Origin: T1Sed10-7 sp047921175
Lineage (GTDB): Bacteria; Actinomycetota; Nitriliruptoria; Nitriliruptorales; Nitriliruptoraceae
DNA length: 33,361 nt
Direction: 5' to 3'
NCBI GenBank assembly: GCA_047921175.1
Contig: JBLRWQ010000033.1
Location: 1-33,361, forward strand
Notes under the pieces: generated by a model
Told to the model about the DNA's origin: nothing
The model's database searches: none
Seen by the model: the letters and a program-made list of their open reading frames with translations, nothing else
Shown here: positions 1-6,660 of the stretch, in pieces
Layout of the letters: each line of letters opens with the position of its first letter
Position numbering within the stretch: the first letter of the stretch is position 1
Made by a program: the position numbers and the translations under genes

Positions 1-140
1 CCCTGCCGGATGTGACCGCACTCAATGCCGTCATCGATCAACTGCGCGGCGCCGGCGTGTCCATCACGCATATCAGCGAGCAGCGACAAAGCCTGGAGGA
101 CATGTTCATTGACGTCATCTCGCGGGAGGAAACACAATGA
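1..140 (+). CDS. ABC transporter ATP-binding protein, C-terminal end (partial)
   Basis: The reading frame enters from the left edge (first full codon at base 3) and stops at 138-140. About 45 residues remain. They end in SLEDMFIDVISRE, the usual tail of ABC-2-type ATPases (the SLEDxFL(D/E)LT-like ending), preceded by a strand resembling ITHISEQRQ. The stop overlaps the next ATG as ATGA, the usual ATPase-permease coupling. All catalytic motifs lie outside the window. Base composition is clearly lower in G+C than the rest of the window (about 52% in bases 61-120), so this fragment may not come from the same genome as what follows. Confidence 0.75.
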   Translation, partial: LPDVTALNAVIDQLRGAGVSITHISEQRQSLEDMFIDVISREETQ

Positions 141-766
141 AACTCTGGGCCATCATCCAATACACCTTTCGGGAAGGAATTGCGAGAAAAACCATCATCG
201 GCTTCGCGATCATCTCGACATTCTTCCTGCTGCTCGCGTTCACCTTCTCCGACCTCGACCTCGGCATCGACCTGAGCTCCAGCGACCTCGCGGTCGGCCG
301 TGTCGCGGTCGTGCTGCTGCTCGTCGTGGTGGCGGCGGCCGTGCTGGTCGCGGTCGTGCCGAAGCTGCGGGCTCCCCTGGTCCGCTTCCTCGCCACCGTG
401 TGGGACGCGGTCCGGTCCGTCGTTGCCGATCCAACCCGGGCCGTGGGGCTGCTCGGCGGCAACCTCGGCACCCGCGTGCTGCGTGCGGTGGTGCTGTGGA
501 GCGTGCTGGTGGCGCTGGACCAGCGGCTCGGGCTCGGGGTCGTGCTGGTCGCGGTCATCGCCACCGGGCTGCTGCAGGCCATCGTGCCCGTCCCCGGCGG
601 GATCGGGGTCGCGGAGGCCGTGCTGACCGGCTTCCTCGTCGGCCTGGGCGTGCCGGAGGCCCCGGCCTTCGCCGCCGCGGTGGTCTACCGCGCGATCATC
701 TTCTACGTCCCGATCCTGCAGGGTGCGGTGGCGATGGCCTGGCTGACCCGCAACGACCACCTCTGA
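137..766 (+). CDS. Chimeric ORF: ABC-2 permease N-terminus joined to LPG-synthase-type membrane domain
   Basis: Two unrelated pieces share one frame. Residues 1 to ~38 (KLWAIIQYTFREGIARKT followed by a hydrophobic helix) look like the start of an ABC-2 permease and are coupled by ATGA to the ATPase end. From about residue 50 on the protein is a high-G+C membrane protein. Its loop with VPGGIGVAEAVLTGFL and the following VVYRAIIFYVPIL segment match the C-terminal core of the lysylphosphatidylglycerol synthase transmembrane/YbhN family (flippase-like, usually ~300 residues with 6-8 helices); here only the last part is present. G+C rises from about 52% (181-240) to 70-75% (241-360). I infer an assembly or recombination join near 230-300; neither half is likely to be functional here. 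A genuine fusion is possible but unlikely. Confidence 0.7.
   Translation: MKLWAIIQYTFREGIARKTIIGFAIISTFFLLLAFTFSDLDLGIDLSSSDLAVGRVAVVLLLVVVAAAVLVAVVPKLRAPLVRFLATVWDAVRSVVADPTRAVGLLGGNLGTRVLRAVVLWSVLVALDQRLGLGVVLVAVIATGLLQAIVPVPGGIGVAEAVLTGFLVGLGVPEAPAFAAAVVYRAIIFYVPILQGAVAMAWLTRNDHL
230..300. other. Composition breakpoint / probable chimeric join
   Basis: Hand counts give 31/60 G+C in 61-120, 30/60 in 121-180 and 31/60 in 181-240, then 42/60 in 241-300 and 45/60 in 301-360. The change coincides with the switch from ABC-2 permease-like residues to LPG-synthase-type residues. The exact base cannot be fixed from sequence alone. Confidence 0.65.
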
Positions 767-858
767 GCGCGGCCACGGTCCTGCGGGCGGCTTCCCGTCC
801 ACGAGGGGGTACCGGGCCGTACCGAACGCATCCGGTCCGGCGACCCCGCCCGATCGCG

Positions 859-883
859 GGAACGCCGACGTGCCGGCTCCGTG
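859..883 (+). promoter_or_regulatory. Weak ECF-type promoter candidate for the HdeD-like gene
   Basis: GGAAC at 859-863 is followed after 17 bases by GTG at 881-883, 38 bases before the start codon. Both spacing (17, not 18) and the -10 (GTG, not GTT) deviate from the strong motif found elsewhere in this window, so this is only a weak candidate. Confidence 0.2.
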
Positions 884-920
884 CCGGGGCGGCGGCAACG
901 AACGACCGGGAGGTCGACCC

Positions 921-1481
921 ATGTCCGACTCGCCTGCACTCTCCCTCTCCCGTCGGCGCACCGGCTGGGACATCGTCTTCGGCCTGCTGTCGGTCGTCGC
1001 CGGCATCGTCGTGCTAGGCCACGTCGCCATCGCGAGCCTGATCTCCGTGCTGTTCCTCGGCTGGACCCTGCTGCTCGGCGGGGTCGTGCTCGTGGTCGCC
1101 GCCTTGGCGATGTGGAAGGAGGCAACCCACCGCTGGGACCTGGCCGCCGGGGTGCTGTTCCTGCTGCTCGGCTTCTCCTTCGTCCGCAACCCGGGCGTCG
1201 GGCTGCTCACCCTGACGCTGCTCGCCGGTTCCCTGCTGCTGCTCGGTGGGATCGTCCGGATCGTGCTCGCCTTCCAGCCCGGCGCGCCGCGCGCCGTGCT
1301 GCTCGTCAACGGGACCATCACCGTGCTGCTCGGCGGCATGGTGCTGAACCAGTGGCCGGTCTCCGCCCTGTGGTTCCTCGGCACGGTGCTCGGCATCCAG
1401 CTCATCCTCGATGGGCTGACGACCGCGATGGTCGGCCGCGTCCGCGTGACCCCCACGCCCTCGACGCCGGCCGTCACCTGA
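921..1481 (+). CDS. HdeD family (DUF308) membrane protein
   Basis: 186 residues with about six hydrophobic helices arranged as three helix pairs, the DUF308/HdeD pattern. Typical pieces are GLLSVVAGIVVL near the N-terminus, LFLLLGFSFV in the middle and a final LGIQLILDGL. HdeD proteins are inner-membrane proteins linked to acid resistance in enterobacteria; the role of actinobacterial members is not established. ATG 921 is chosen over an upstream in-frame start because GGGAGG lies about 8 bases ahead and the protein then begins just before the first helix. The last ~15 residues are a polar proline/threonine tail. It stands alone, convergent with the small membrane protein at 1525. Confidence 0.85.
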   Translation: MSDSPALSLSRRRTGWDIVFGLLSVVAGIVVLGHVAIASLISVLFLGWTLLLGGVVLVVAALAMWKEATHRWDLAAGVLFLLLGFSFVRNPGVGLLTLTLLAGSLLLLGGIVRIVLAFQPGAPRAVLLVNGTITVLLGGMVLNQWPVSALWFLGTVLGIQLILDGLTTAMVGRVRVTPTPSTPAVT

Positions 1482-1524
1482 CCCGACCCTCCGGGGTGGT
1501 GCACCGCGGGGCCGGCGCGGGTCG

Positions 1525-1737
1525 TCAGCTGGACGGCGACGCGAGCCGGCCCAGCGCCAGCACGGCCAGAACGACGGCGCCACCGATGATGTTGGCGAGG
1601 GCGATGAGCCCGCTCCACAGCTCCGGCTTCGTGCCGCTGGTGAACACGCGGGACAGCTCGTTGACCCCGAACCCGAGCGCGCCGAGCCCGACGAGGGCCA
1701 CGACGACGTGGGGCGTCGACCGAGGCGGTCCTCCCAC
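1525..1737 (-). CDS. Small two-helix membrane protein, unknown function
   Basis: I do not recognise a named family. From GTG 1737 the product is 70 residues. A first hydrophobic helix (HVVVALVGLGALGFGVN) is followed by a short polar loop (RVFTSGTKPELW) and a second helix (GLIALANIIGGAVVLAVLAL). The frame extends upstream to an ATG at 1851, but that extension is low-complexity Arg/Pro/Gly and looks like antisense read-through, so I prefer the GTG. A degenerate promoter-like motif at 1764-1789 would put transcription just ahead of this GTG. It converges on the HdeD-like gene with a 43-base gap. Start uncertain. Confidence 0.5.
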   Translation of the reverse strand: MGGPPRSTPHVVVALVGLGALGFGVNELSRVFTSGTKPELWSGLIALANIIGGAVVLAVLALGRLASPSS

Positions 1738-1763
1738 GGGTCCGCCGGTCCTGGAACGCGGCG

Positions 1764-1789
1764 AACGATTACCGGGGCACGGCCGTTCG
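1764..1789 (-). promoter_or_regulatory. Degenerate ECF-type promoter candidate (minus strand)
   Basis: Read on the minus strand: CGAAC (1789-1785), 18 bases, GTT (1766-1764), 26 bases ahead of the GTG at 1737. The spacing equals that of the strong sites, but the first base of the -35 is wrong, so support is weak. Confidence 0.25.
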
Positions 1790-1844
1790 GGGCGGTGCTG
1801 TCGGGGACGTCCCGCCGCCCGGGTGCCCCGCACACCTGGCGACC

Positions 1845-1873
1845 TTGACAACCGCGGTCCCTCTGCTTAGTGT
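1845..1873 (+). promoter_or_regulatory. Housekeeping-type promoter of the TetR gene
   Basis: Perfect -35 TTGACA at 1845-1850, a 17-base spacer, then TAGTGT at 1868-1873 as the -10. The predicted start of transcription near 1880 falls inside the adjacent inverted repeat. It is the clearest sigma-70/SigA-type promoter seen in the window. Confidence 0.7.
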
Positions 1874-1886
1874 CTAACGCTGTTAG
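1874..1886. promoter_or_regulatory. Probable TetR operator (inverted repeat)
   Basis: CTAAC-GCT-GTTAG is a perfect 5-base inverted repeat with a 3-base centre, starting at the base after the -10 and covering the predicted +1. A TetR gene begins 27 bases later, so an autorepressor site is the simplest reading. Confidence 0.6.
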
Positions 1887-1913
1887 GACCTTCGTTCAGC
1901 GATAGGCAGGCGG

Positions 1914-2501
1914 ATGCCGGCAGCCACCGACGTGCGGTCCCGGCGCCGTGCGCAGACCCGGGCGGAGATCCTCGACGCCGCCTGGCAGCTGGCCGAGCGG
2001 GACGGGATCGCGGGGCTGTCGCTCCGGGACCTGGCAGCCGAGGTCGGGATGCGCGCCCCGTCGCTGTACACCTACTTCCCCAGCAAGGCCGCCATCTACG
2101 ACGCGATGTTCGCCGCCGGCTTCCGGGACCTCGATGCGGTCTCGGCGGGCATCTCGGTGGACCCGTCGGACGCCGAGGGCTCGATCGCCGCGCAGATCGA
2201 GGCGTTCATCGCCTTCTGCCAGGCTTCGGTCCCGCGCTACCAGCTGCTGTTTACGCGGGCGGTGCCGGACTGGGAGCCCTCGGCGGAGGCCTACGCGGTC
2301 TCGGTCGCGTCCTACGAGCGGATGCGTGCGCAGCTCGCCGAGCTGGGTATCGATGAGCCCGGCGACCTCGACCTGCTGACCGCACTGACCTCGGGACTCG
2401 CGGCCCAGCAGCTGGCCAACGACGCCGGCGGCGCTCGCTGGCGTGATCTGAGTGCTGACGCGGCACGCATGTACCTGGCCCACGTGAGGAGGACCCGATG
2501 A
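1914..2501 (+). CDS. TetR/AcrR family transcriptional regulator
   Basis: 195 residues. The N-terminal HTH is textbook: RAEILDAAWQLAERDGIAG, LSLRDLAAEVGM, then APSLYTYFPSKAAIYDAMF with the conserved LYxYFxxK recognition-helix region (about residues 15-65). The C-terminal two-thirds is helical and of the ligand-binding type. It overlaps the next gene by four bases (ATGA at 2498), so regulator and mycothiol-type enzyme are co-transcribed. With the TAAC/GTTA palindrome over its own promoter, it probably represses itself and the enzyme until an unknown small molecule binds. ATG 1914 follows a purine-rich AGGCAGG. Confidence 0.9.
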   Translation: MPAATDVRSRRRAQTRAEILDAAWQLAERDGIAGLSLRDLAAEVGMRAPSLYTYFPSKAAIYDAMFAAGFRDLDAVSAGISVDPSDAEGSIAAQIEAFIAFCQASVPRYQLLFTRAVPDWEPSAEAYAVSVASYERMRAQLAELGIDEPGDLDLLTALTSGLAAQQLANDAGGARWRDLSADAARMYLAHVRRTR

Positions 2502-3319
2502 CCGTGGAGACGACCCGGCAGGTGGACGAGATCGTCCCGATCACCCGCTCGAGCGACGCTCGCCAGGTCGCACTGGCGGCGTACGACCGGCTGCTCGAGC
2601 TGCTCCGCAGCCTGGAACCCGGGGAGTGGCGGGCGCCGACCGCCTGCCCCGGCTGGGACGTCGCCGCGATGGTCGGCCACCTGATCGGCGCCGCGAAGGC
2701 GGGGGGATCGGTCCGGGAGAACCTGCGCCAGCAGGCATGGGGGAAGCGCCACGCGCGCCGGTTCGGTGGCAACACCCTCGACGCGGCCAACCAGCGCCAG
2801 ATCCTCGACCATGCCGGCCTGTCCCCCGCCGAGCGCGTCGACGAGCTCGCACGCATCGCACCGGCGGCCGTCGCCGGCCGGCTGCGCCTGCCGCGGCCGA
2901 TGCGCCGCGTCAGCGTCGCGATCGATGCCGGCGGCTCGACGGCGAGGGGTATGCCGGACCGGCTCGCGCTCGGGCATCTGATGGACGTGGTCTACACCCG
3001 GGACGTGTGGCTGCACACGATCGACATCGCCCGCGCAACCGGACGGACCTACCGACCCGATCCGGCCGTCGACGGTCGGCTCGTCGAGGACGTGGTCGCC
3101 GAGTGGGCCGGGCGACACGGGCAGCCGTTCCTGCTGACGTTGACCGGTCCAGCCGGGGGCCGCTTCCGCCAGGGCGACGGCGGTGGGCACCTCCACCTCG
3201 ATGCCATCGACCTGTGCCTGCTCCTGTCCGGCCGGGCCCAGCCGGGCGACGCGGACGTCGAGGTGGTCGCCGAACCCGCGTCTGCGGCGGAACTGCTGGC
3301 CACCCGGGTGCTGTTCTGA
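2498..3319 (+). CDS. Maleylpyruvate isomerase family (DinB/MDMPI) mycothiol-dependent enzyme
   Basis: 273 residues. The N-terminal helix bundle carries the MDMPI signature: WRAPTACPGWDVAAMVGHLIGA with metal-binding candidate His61, and later VVYTRDVWLHTIDIARATG (about residues 162-180) with the conserved Arg-Asp...Trp-x-His...Asp pattern. The last ~80 residues form the smaller C-terminal domain ending in an alpha/beta segment. Family members use mycothiol as thiol cofactor for isomerisation or transfer reactions; the substrate cannot be read from sequence. It is translationally coupled to the TetR gene, which suggests induction by its own substrate. An 11-base tandem repeat begins exactly at its stop codon. 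Confidence 0.85.
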   Translation: MTVETTRQVDEIVPITRSSDARQVALAAYDRLLELLRSLEPGEWRAPTACPGWDVAAMVGHLIGAAKAGGSVRENLRQQAWGKRHARRFGGNTLDAANQRQILDHAGLSPAERVDELARIAPAAVAGRLRLPRPMRRVSVAIDAGGSTARGMPDRLALGHLMDVVYTRDVWLHTIDIARATGRTYRPDPAVDGRLVEDVVAEWAGRHGQPFLLTLTGPAGGRFRQGDGGGHLHLDAIDLCLLLSGRAQPGDADVEVVAEPASAAELLATRVLF

Positions 3320-3346
3320 CCGCCGGCTGACCGCCGGCTGACCGCT
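3317..3346 (+). repeat. 11-bp tandem repeat starting at a stop codon
   Basis: The unit TGACCGCCGGC occurs at 3317-3327 and 3328-3338, followed by a partial third copy. The first TGA is the stop of the mycothiol-type gene, so the stop codon itself has been duplicated. Confidence 0.8.
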
Positions 3347-3413
3347 CCTGGGTGCCAGCCAGCGCCCGGGTGCCGGCGTCCGGCCGCCGAGCACACCCTC
3401 GCCCAACCGACGG

Positions 3414-3536
3414 TGCACGAAGCAGCGCATAGGCGCGGTTCCGTGCACCTGCCCGGGCGACGTCGGCCCGAACCTGCACGAAACAGCGCATAGGCGCGGT
3501 TCCGTGCACCCTGCCCGGGCGACGTCGGCCCGAACC
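3414..3536. repeat. Two head-to-tail copies of a 61-bp palindromic repeat
   Basis: Copies lie at 3414-3474 and 3475-3536 and differ by about one substitution and a one-base insertion. Each starts with TGCACGAA and reaches CCGTGCA about 28 bases later, forming an imperfect hairpin with TGCACG/CGTGCA arms and GCGC blocks near the loop, followed by a CCCGGGCGACGTCGGCCCG tail. It occupies the 343-base gap between 3319 and 3663, which also holds an ECF-type promoter (3569-3594) and no evident gene. It could be a dispersed REP-like element or part of the upstream terminator. Confidence 0.8.
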
Positions 3537-3568
3537 CACCGGCAACCGCATCGGGCCGCCACCAGGAG

Positions 3569-3594
3569 GGAATGCCGCACGACCGAGCAGGGTT
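3569..3594 (+). promoter_or_regulatory. ECF-type promoter of the ynjB-like operon
   Basis: GGAAT (3569-3573), exactly 18 bases, GTT (3592-3594), followed by CCC. It lies 69 bases ahead of ATG 3663. The first ten bases, GGAATGCCGC, are identical to the promoter of the tlpA-like gene at 12948. Confidence 0.7.
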
Positions 3595-3662
3595 CCCGAC
3601 GCGGTGACGAAGCCGGATGCCGCCATGGCTCCGAACCGGCGCGATCGCGAGGAGGTTCCCCC

Positions 3663-4928
3663 ATGGTCCGGGCCATCCGTGCCGTCCTGCCCGCGCTTGC
3701 GATCGGCCTGCTCGCCGCCGCCTGCGCCGCCACCGGCGAGCAAGCCCCTGCGGCGCTCCCCGACGCAAGCGACTGGGACCAGGTCCTTGCCGAGGCCGAC
3801 GGGACGACCGTGGACCTGCACATGTGGGGCGGCAGCACGGAGATCAACCGCTTCGTCGACGACGTCTACGGCCCGCGGCTCGCGGCGAAGGGGATCACGC
3901 TGCGCCGCGTGCCGCTGGCCGACACCGCGGACGCGGTCAACGCGGTCCTGGCCGAGCTCGAGGCCGGCCGCACCTCGGACGGCTCGATCGACCTGATCTG
4001 GATCAACGGCGAGAACCACGCCACCCTGCGCCAGGCGGACGCGCTGCACACCGGCTGGTCGGAGTCGCTGCCCAACGCGGCGCTGGTCGACTGGGACGAC
4101 CCGGCGGTCGCCTTCGACGCCGGGCTCGCGGTCGACGGTGCGGAATCCCCCTGGGGCAGCGCCCAGTTCCAGTTCGTCCACGACACCGCCCGCACCGACC
4201 CGGCCGAGCTGCCGCGCAGCTACGCGGAGCTGGCCACCTGGATCGAGGCCAACCCCGGCCGCTTCACCTACCCCGCCCCGCCGGCCTTCCACGGCACCCG
4301 CTTCCTGACCCAGTGGCTGTTCGAGCTCTCCGGCGGCGCGGCGGCCTGGACCGACGACCTCGACGAGGACGCCTACCTGGCCGCCTCCGACGAGCTGTTC
4401 GCGCTGCTCGAGCGGCTGCGGCCGTTCCTGTGGCGCCAGGGTGAGACCTACCCGACCGACATCGCCGACCTCGACCGGCTCTTCGCCAACGGCGAGGTGG
4501 ACCTGACCTTCACGCAGCTGCCCGCCGGCATCGGCGCGAACATCGACGCGGGCACCCTGCCGGCCAGCGCCCGCCCGTTCACCTTCGACACCGGCACGAT
4601 CGGTGACCACCACTACCTCGCCATCCCGGTGAACGCGAGCGATGCGGCCGCCGCGATGGTGCTCGCGAACCTCGCGCTGGAACCGGACCTGCAGGTCGCG
4701 AAGCTGGACCCCGCCAACGGCTGGGGTGACGGCCTGGCCATCGACGTCACCCGGCTGGACGCGACCGAGCGGGCCGCGGTCGAGCAGGTCACCGCTGGCC
4801 TCGGGGACCTGGCCGTCCCCCCGGACGTGCTCGCGGCCGTGCGCCTGCCCAACCCGACCGGTGCGCTGACCGACGCGCTGGACCGGGACTGGCAGCGCAT
4901 CGTCCGGGACCGGCAGCCCCGCTCGTGA
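3663..4928 (+). CDS. ynjB: YnjB-like ABC transporter substrate-binding lipoprotein
   Basis: 421 residues. A lipoprotein signal peptide ends in LLAAAC with the acylated Cys at 21. The mature part is a type-2 periplasmic-binding fold: a first strand VDLHMWGGSTEINRFVDD, the hinge IDLIWINGENHATLRQADAL and a middle region SPWGSAQFQFVHD. This resembles the YnjB family of orphan binding proteins, related to spermidine/iron/thiamine binders; the ligand is unknown. ATG 3663 is chosen because GAGGAGG lies ~8 bases upstream and the signal peptide starts there; the longer frame has no signal. The stop overlaps the permease GTG by four bases. Order binding protein-permease-permease-ATPase-CDP-alcohol transferase parallels E. 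coli ynjBCD(E)F. Confidence 0.8.
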   Translation: MVRAIRAVLPALAIGLLAAACAATGEQAPAALPDASDWDQVLAEADGTTVDLHMWGGSTEINRFVDDVYGPRLAAKGITLRRVPLADTADAVNAVLAELEAGRTSDGSIDLIWINGENHATLRQADALHTGWSESLPNAALVDWDDPAVAFDAGLAVDGAESPWGSAQFQFVHDTARTDPAELPRSYAELATWIEANPGRFTYPAPPAFHGTRFLTQWLFELSGGAAAWTDDLDEDAYLAASDELFALLERLRPFLWRQGETYPTDIADLDRLFANGEVDLTFTQLPAGIGANIDAGTLPASARPFTFDTGTIGDHHYLAIPVNASDAAAAMVLANLALEPDLQVAKLDPANGWGDGLAIDVTRLDATERAAVEQVTAGLGDLAVPPDVLAAVRLPNPTGALTDALDRDWQRIVRDRQPRS

Positions 4929-5833
4929 GCGGACGGCACCCCGTGGTCGCACGACCCCGCTGGACCTCCCGGGAAGGGGTCCGCACGTGGGCGGCGCTGG
5001 CCCCGGCCCTGCTGGTGGTCGGGGTGCTGTTCGGCGGCGCGCTGGTGCAGACCGTCCTGCGCTCGCTCGGGGTGCTCGGTGCCGGTGCGGACGGCACCGT
5101 CAGCCTCACGGCCTACCGGACGCTGCTCAGCGACCCGGTGGCCGGCCGCTCGATGGTGCTGACCTTCACCGTGGCCGTGGTCGCCACCTCGCTGTCGGTG
5201 GTGCTCGGGATCGCCGCCGCGCTGCTGCTGCACCGGCTCGGTCGCGGCCGCCGGCCGGCGACCACCCTGTTCCAGCTCAACCTGCCGATCCCCCACGTGA
5301 TCGGCGCGGTGGCGATCCTCGCGCTGCTCGGCCAGAGCGGGCTGCTGTCCCGGATGGCGGCCCAGGCCGGCCTGCTGGACGAGCCGGCCGCGTTCCCGGC
5401 CATCACCTTCGACCCGTGGGCGATCGGCGTGATCGTCCAGTACGTGTGGAAGGAGGTGCCGTTCATCGGCCTCGTCGCGCTGGCGATCCTGGCCGCCCGC
5501 GGCGACGAGCTCGACGATGCCGCCCGCACCCTGGGTGCCTCCCCGTGGCAGCGGCTGCGGTTCGTGACCCTGCCGCTGCTGCTGCCGGGGGTGCTGTCCG
5601 CCGCGGTGATCGTGTTCGCGTTCACCTTCGGCACCTTCGAGGTGCCCCTGCTGCTCGGCCCGAGCTCCCCCACCGTCCTGCCGGTGCTGGCCCACCGCCG
5701 CTACACCGACGTCGACCTGGCCGCCCGACCCGAGGCGATGGCCATCAGCGTGCTCCTGACCGTGGTCGTGATCGCGGTCGTGCTGGCCGGCGCGGCCCTG
5801 GCCCGCCGCTCGATCCGGAGCGAGGCCGCATGA
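4925..5833 (+). CDS. ABC transporter permease (first half of YnjC-like)
   Basis: 302 residues from GTG 4925, with about six transmembrane helices. A binding-protein-dependent permease loop is present near residues 195-220: DELDDAARTLGASPWQRLRF followed by TLPLLLPG, the EAA loop that docks on the ATPase. E. coli YnjC is a single ~510-residue protein with two permease halves; here the halves are separate genes. It overlaps the binding-protein gene (GTGA) and the second permease (ATGA), so the four transporter genes are translated as a coupled set. Substrate unknown; the helices contain no substrate clue I recognise. Confidence 0.85.
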   Translation: MSGRHPVVARPRWTSREGVRTWAALAPALLVVGVLFGGALVQTVLRSLGVLGAGADGTVSLTAYRTLLSDPVAGRSMVLTFTVAVVATSLSVVLGIAAALLLHRLGRGRRPATTLFQLNLPIPHVIGAVAILALLGQSGLLSRMAAQAGLLDEPAAFPAITFDPWAIGVIVQYVWKEVPFIGLVALAILAARGDELDDAARTLGASPWQRLRFVTLPLLLPGVLSAAVIVFAFTFGTFEVPLLLGPSSPTVLPVLAHRRYTDVDLAARPEAMAISVLLTVVVIAVVLAGAALARRSIRSEAA

Positions 5834-6660
5834 CGCGCACCGAGGTGGCACGACCGACCCGGCCGCGCGCGTCCGTCGCGCTCGCGGTCACCGTCCTGCT
5901 CGCCCTGCTGCTGCTCCCGCTCGTGCCGCTCGTGCTGGCCAGCGTCGCGGACGCCTACTTCTACCCCCAGGTGCTGCCCGAGCGCTGGAGCACCCGGGCC
6001 TGGCAGGTCGTCCTCGACCCGGGTGGCGGGACGTGGGCCGCGCTGCGCGACACCGTCACGATCGGGGTCAGCGTGGCGGTGCTGTCGCTCCTGGTGGCGG
6101 TGCCGGCCGGCCGGGTGCTCGGCACCCGGCGCTTCCGGGGCCGCCGGACGGTCGAGCTGCTGTTGCTGCTGCCGGTGCTGGTGCCGGCGGTGGCGGTGGC
6201 GATCGGGCTGCACGTGGTGTTCCTGCGGCTGGGGCTTGCCGGCGGCATCCCCGGGGTGGTGCTCGTCCACCTCGTCCCCGCCATCCCGTACGTGGTGCTG
6301 CTCAGCGCAGGGGTGTTCGCCAACGCCGAGCTCGAGCTCGAGGAGCAGGCCCGGGCGCTGGGCGCCTCGTCGTGGCAGGCACAGCGCCACGTCACCCTGC
6401 GGCTGGTCGCCCCGGGCCTGGCGGTGGCGGCCCTGTTCGGGTTCCTGGTGTCGTGGGGCCAGTACGTGCTGACGCTGGTGGTCGGTGGTGGCCGGGTGGT
6501 CACCCTGCCGATCCTGCTGTTCGCGACCGCCTCGGGTGGTGACGCGTCCATCACCGCCGCCACCGCCCTGTTCCATGCACTGCCGGCGCTGGTGCTGCTG
6601 GCGGTCGTCAGCCGGGTGCTCGGCAGCGGCGCACTCGCGAGCGTGGGAGGGACACGATGA
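5830..6660 (+). CDS. ABC transporter permease (second half of YnjC-like)
   Basis: 276 residues, about six helices. The EAA-type loop is clear near residues 175-200: ELEEQARALGASSWQAQRH followed by a leucine/proline segment. The first extracytoplasmic loop contains YFYPQVLPERWSTRAW, a pattern seen in spermidine/thiamine-type permeases. ATG 5830 overlaps the stop of the first permease. The reading frame is open far upstream, but that part is antisense-like Arg/Pro-rich sequence, so the short start is preferred. The stop overlaps the ATPase start (ATGA). Confidence 0.85.
   Translation: MTRTEVARPTRPRASVALAVTVLLALLLLPLVPLVLASVADAYFYPQVLPERWSTRAWQVVLDPGGGTWAALRDTVTIGVSVAVLSLLVAVPAGRVLGTRRFRGRRTVELLLLLPVLVPAVAVAIGLHVVFLRLGLAGGIPGVVLVHLVPAIPYVVLLSAGVFANAELELEEQARALGASSWQAQRHVTLRLVAPGLAVAALFGFLVSWGQYVLTLVVGGGRVVTLPILLFATASGGDASITAATALFHALPALVLLAVVSRVLGSGALASVGGTR

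Noticed and set aside
3438..3442. GGTTCC in the 61-bp repeat as an ECF -10
   Set aside because: No GGAA-like -35 at 18 bases upstream in either copy or on the opposite strand.
2910..4952. Minus-strand open frame of 680 codons opposite the mycothiol enzyme and ynjB genes
   Set aside because: Arg/Gly/Val-rich low-complexity translation without domains; a shadow of high-G+C coding DNA on the other strand.
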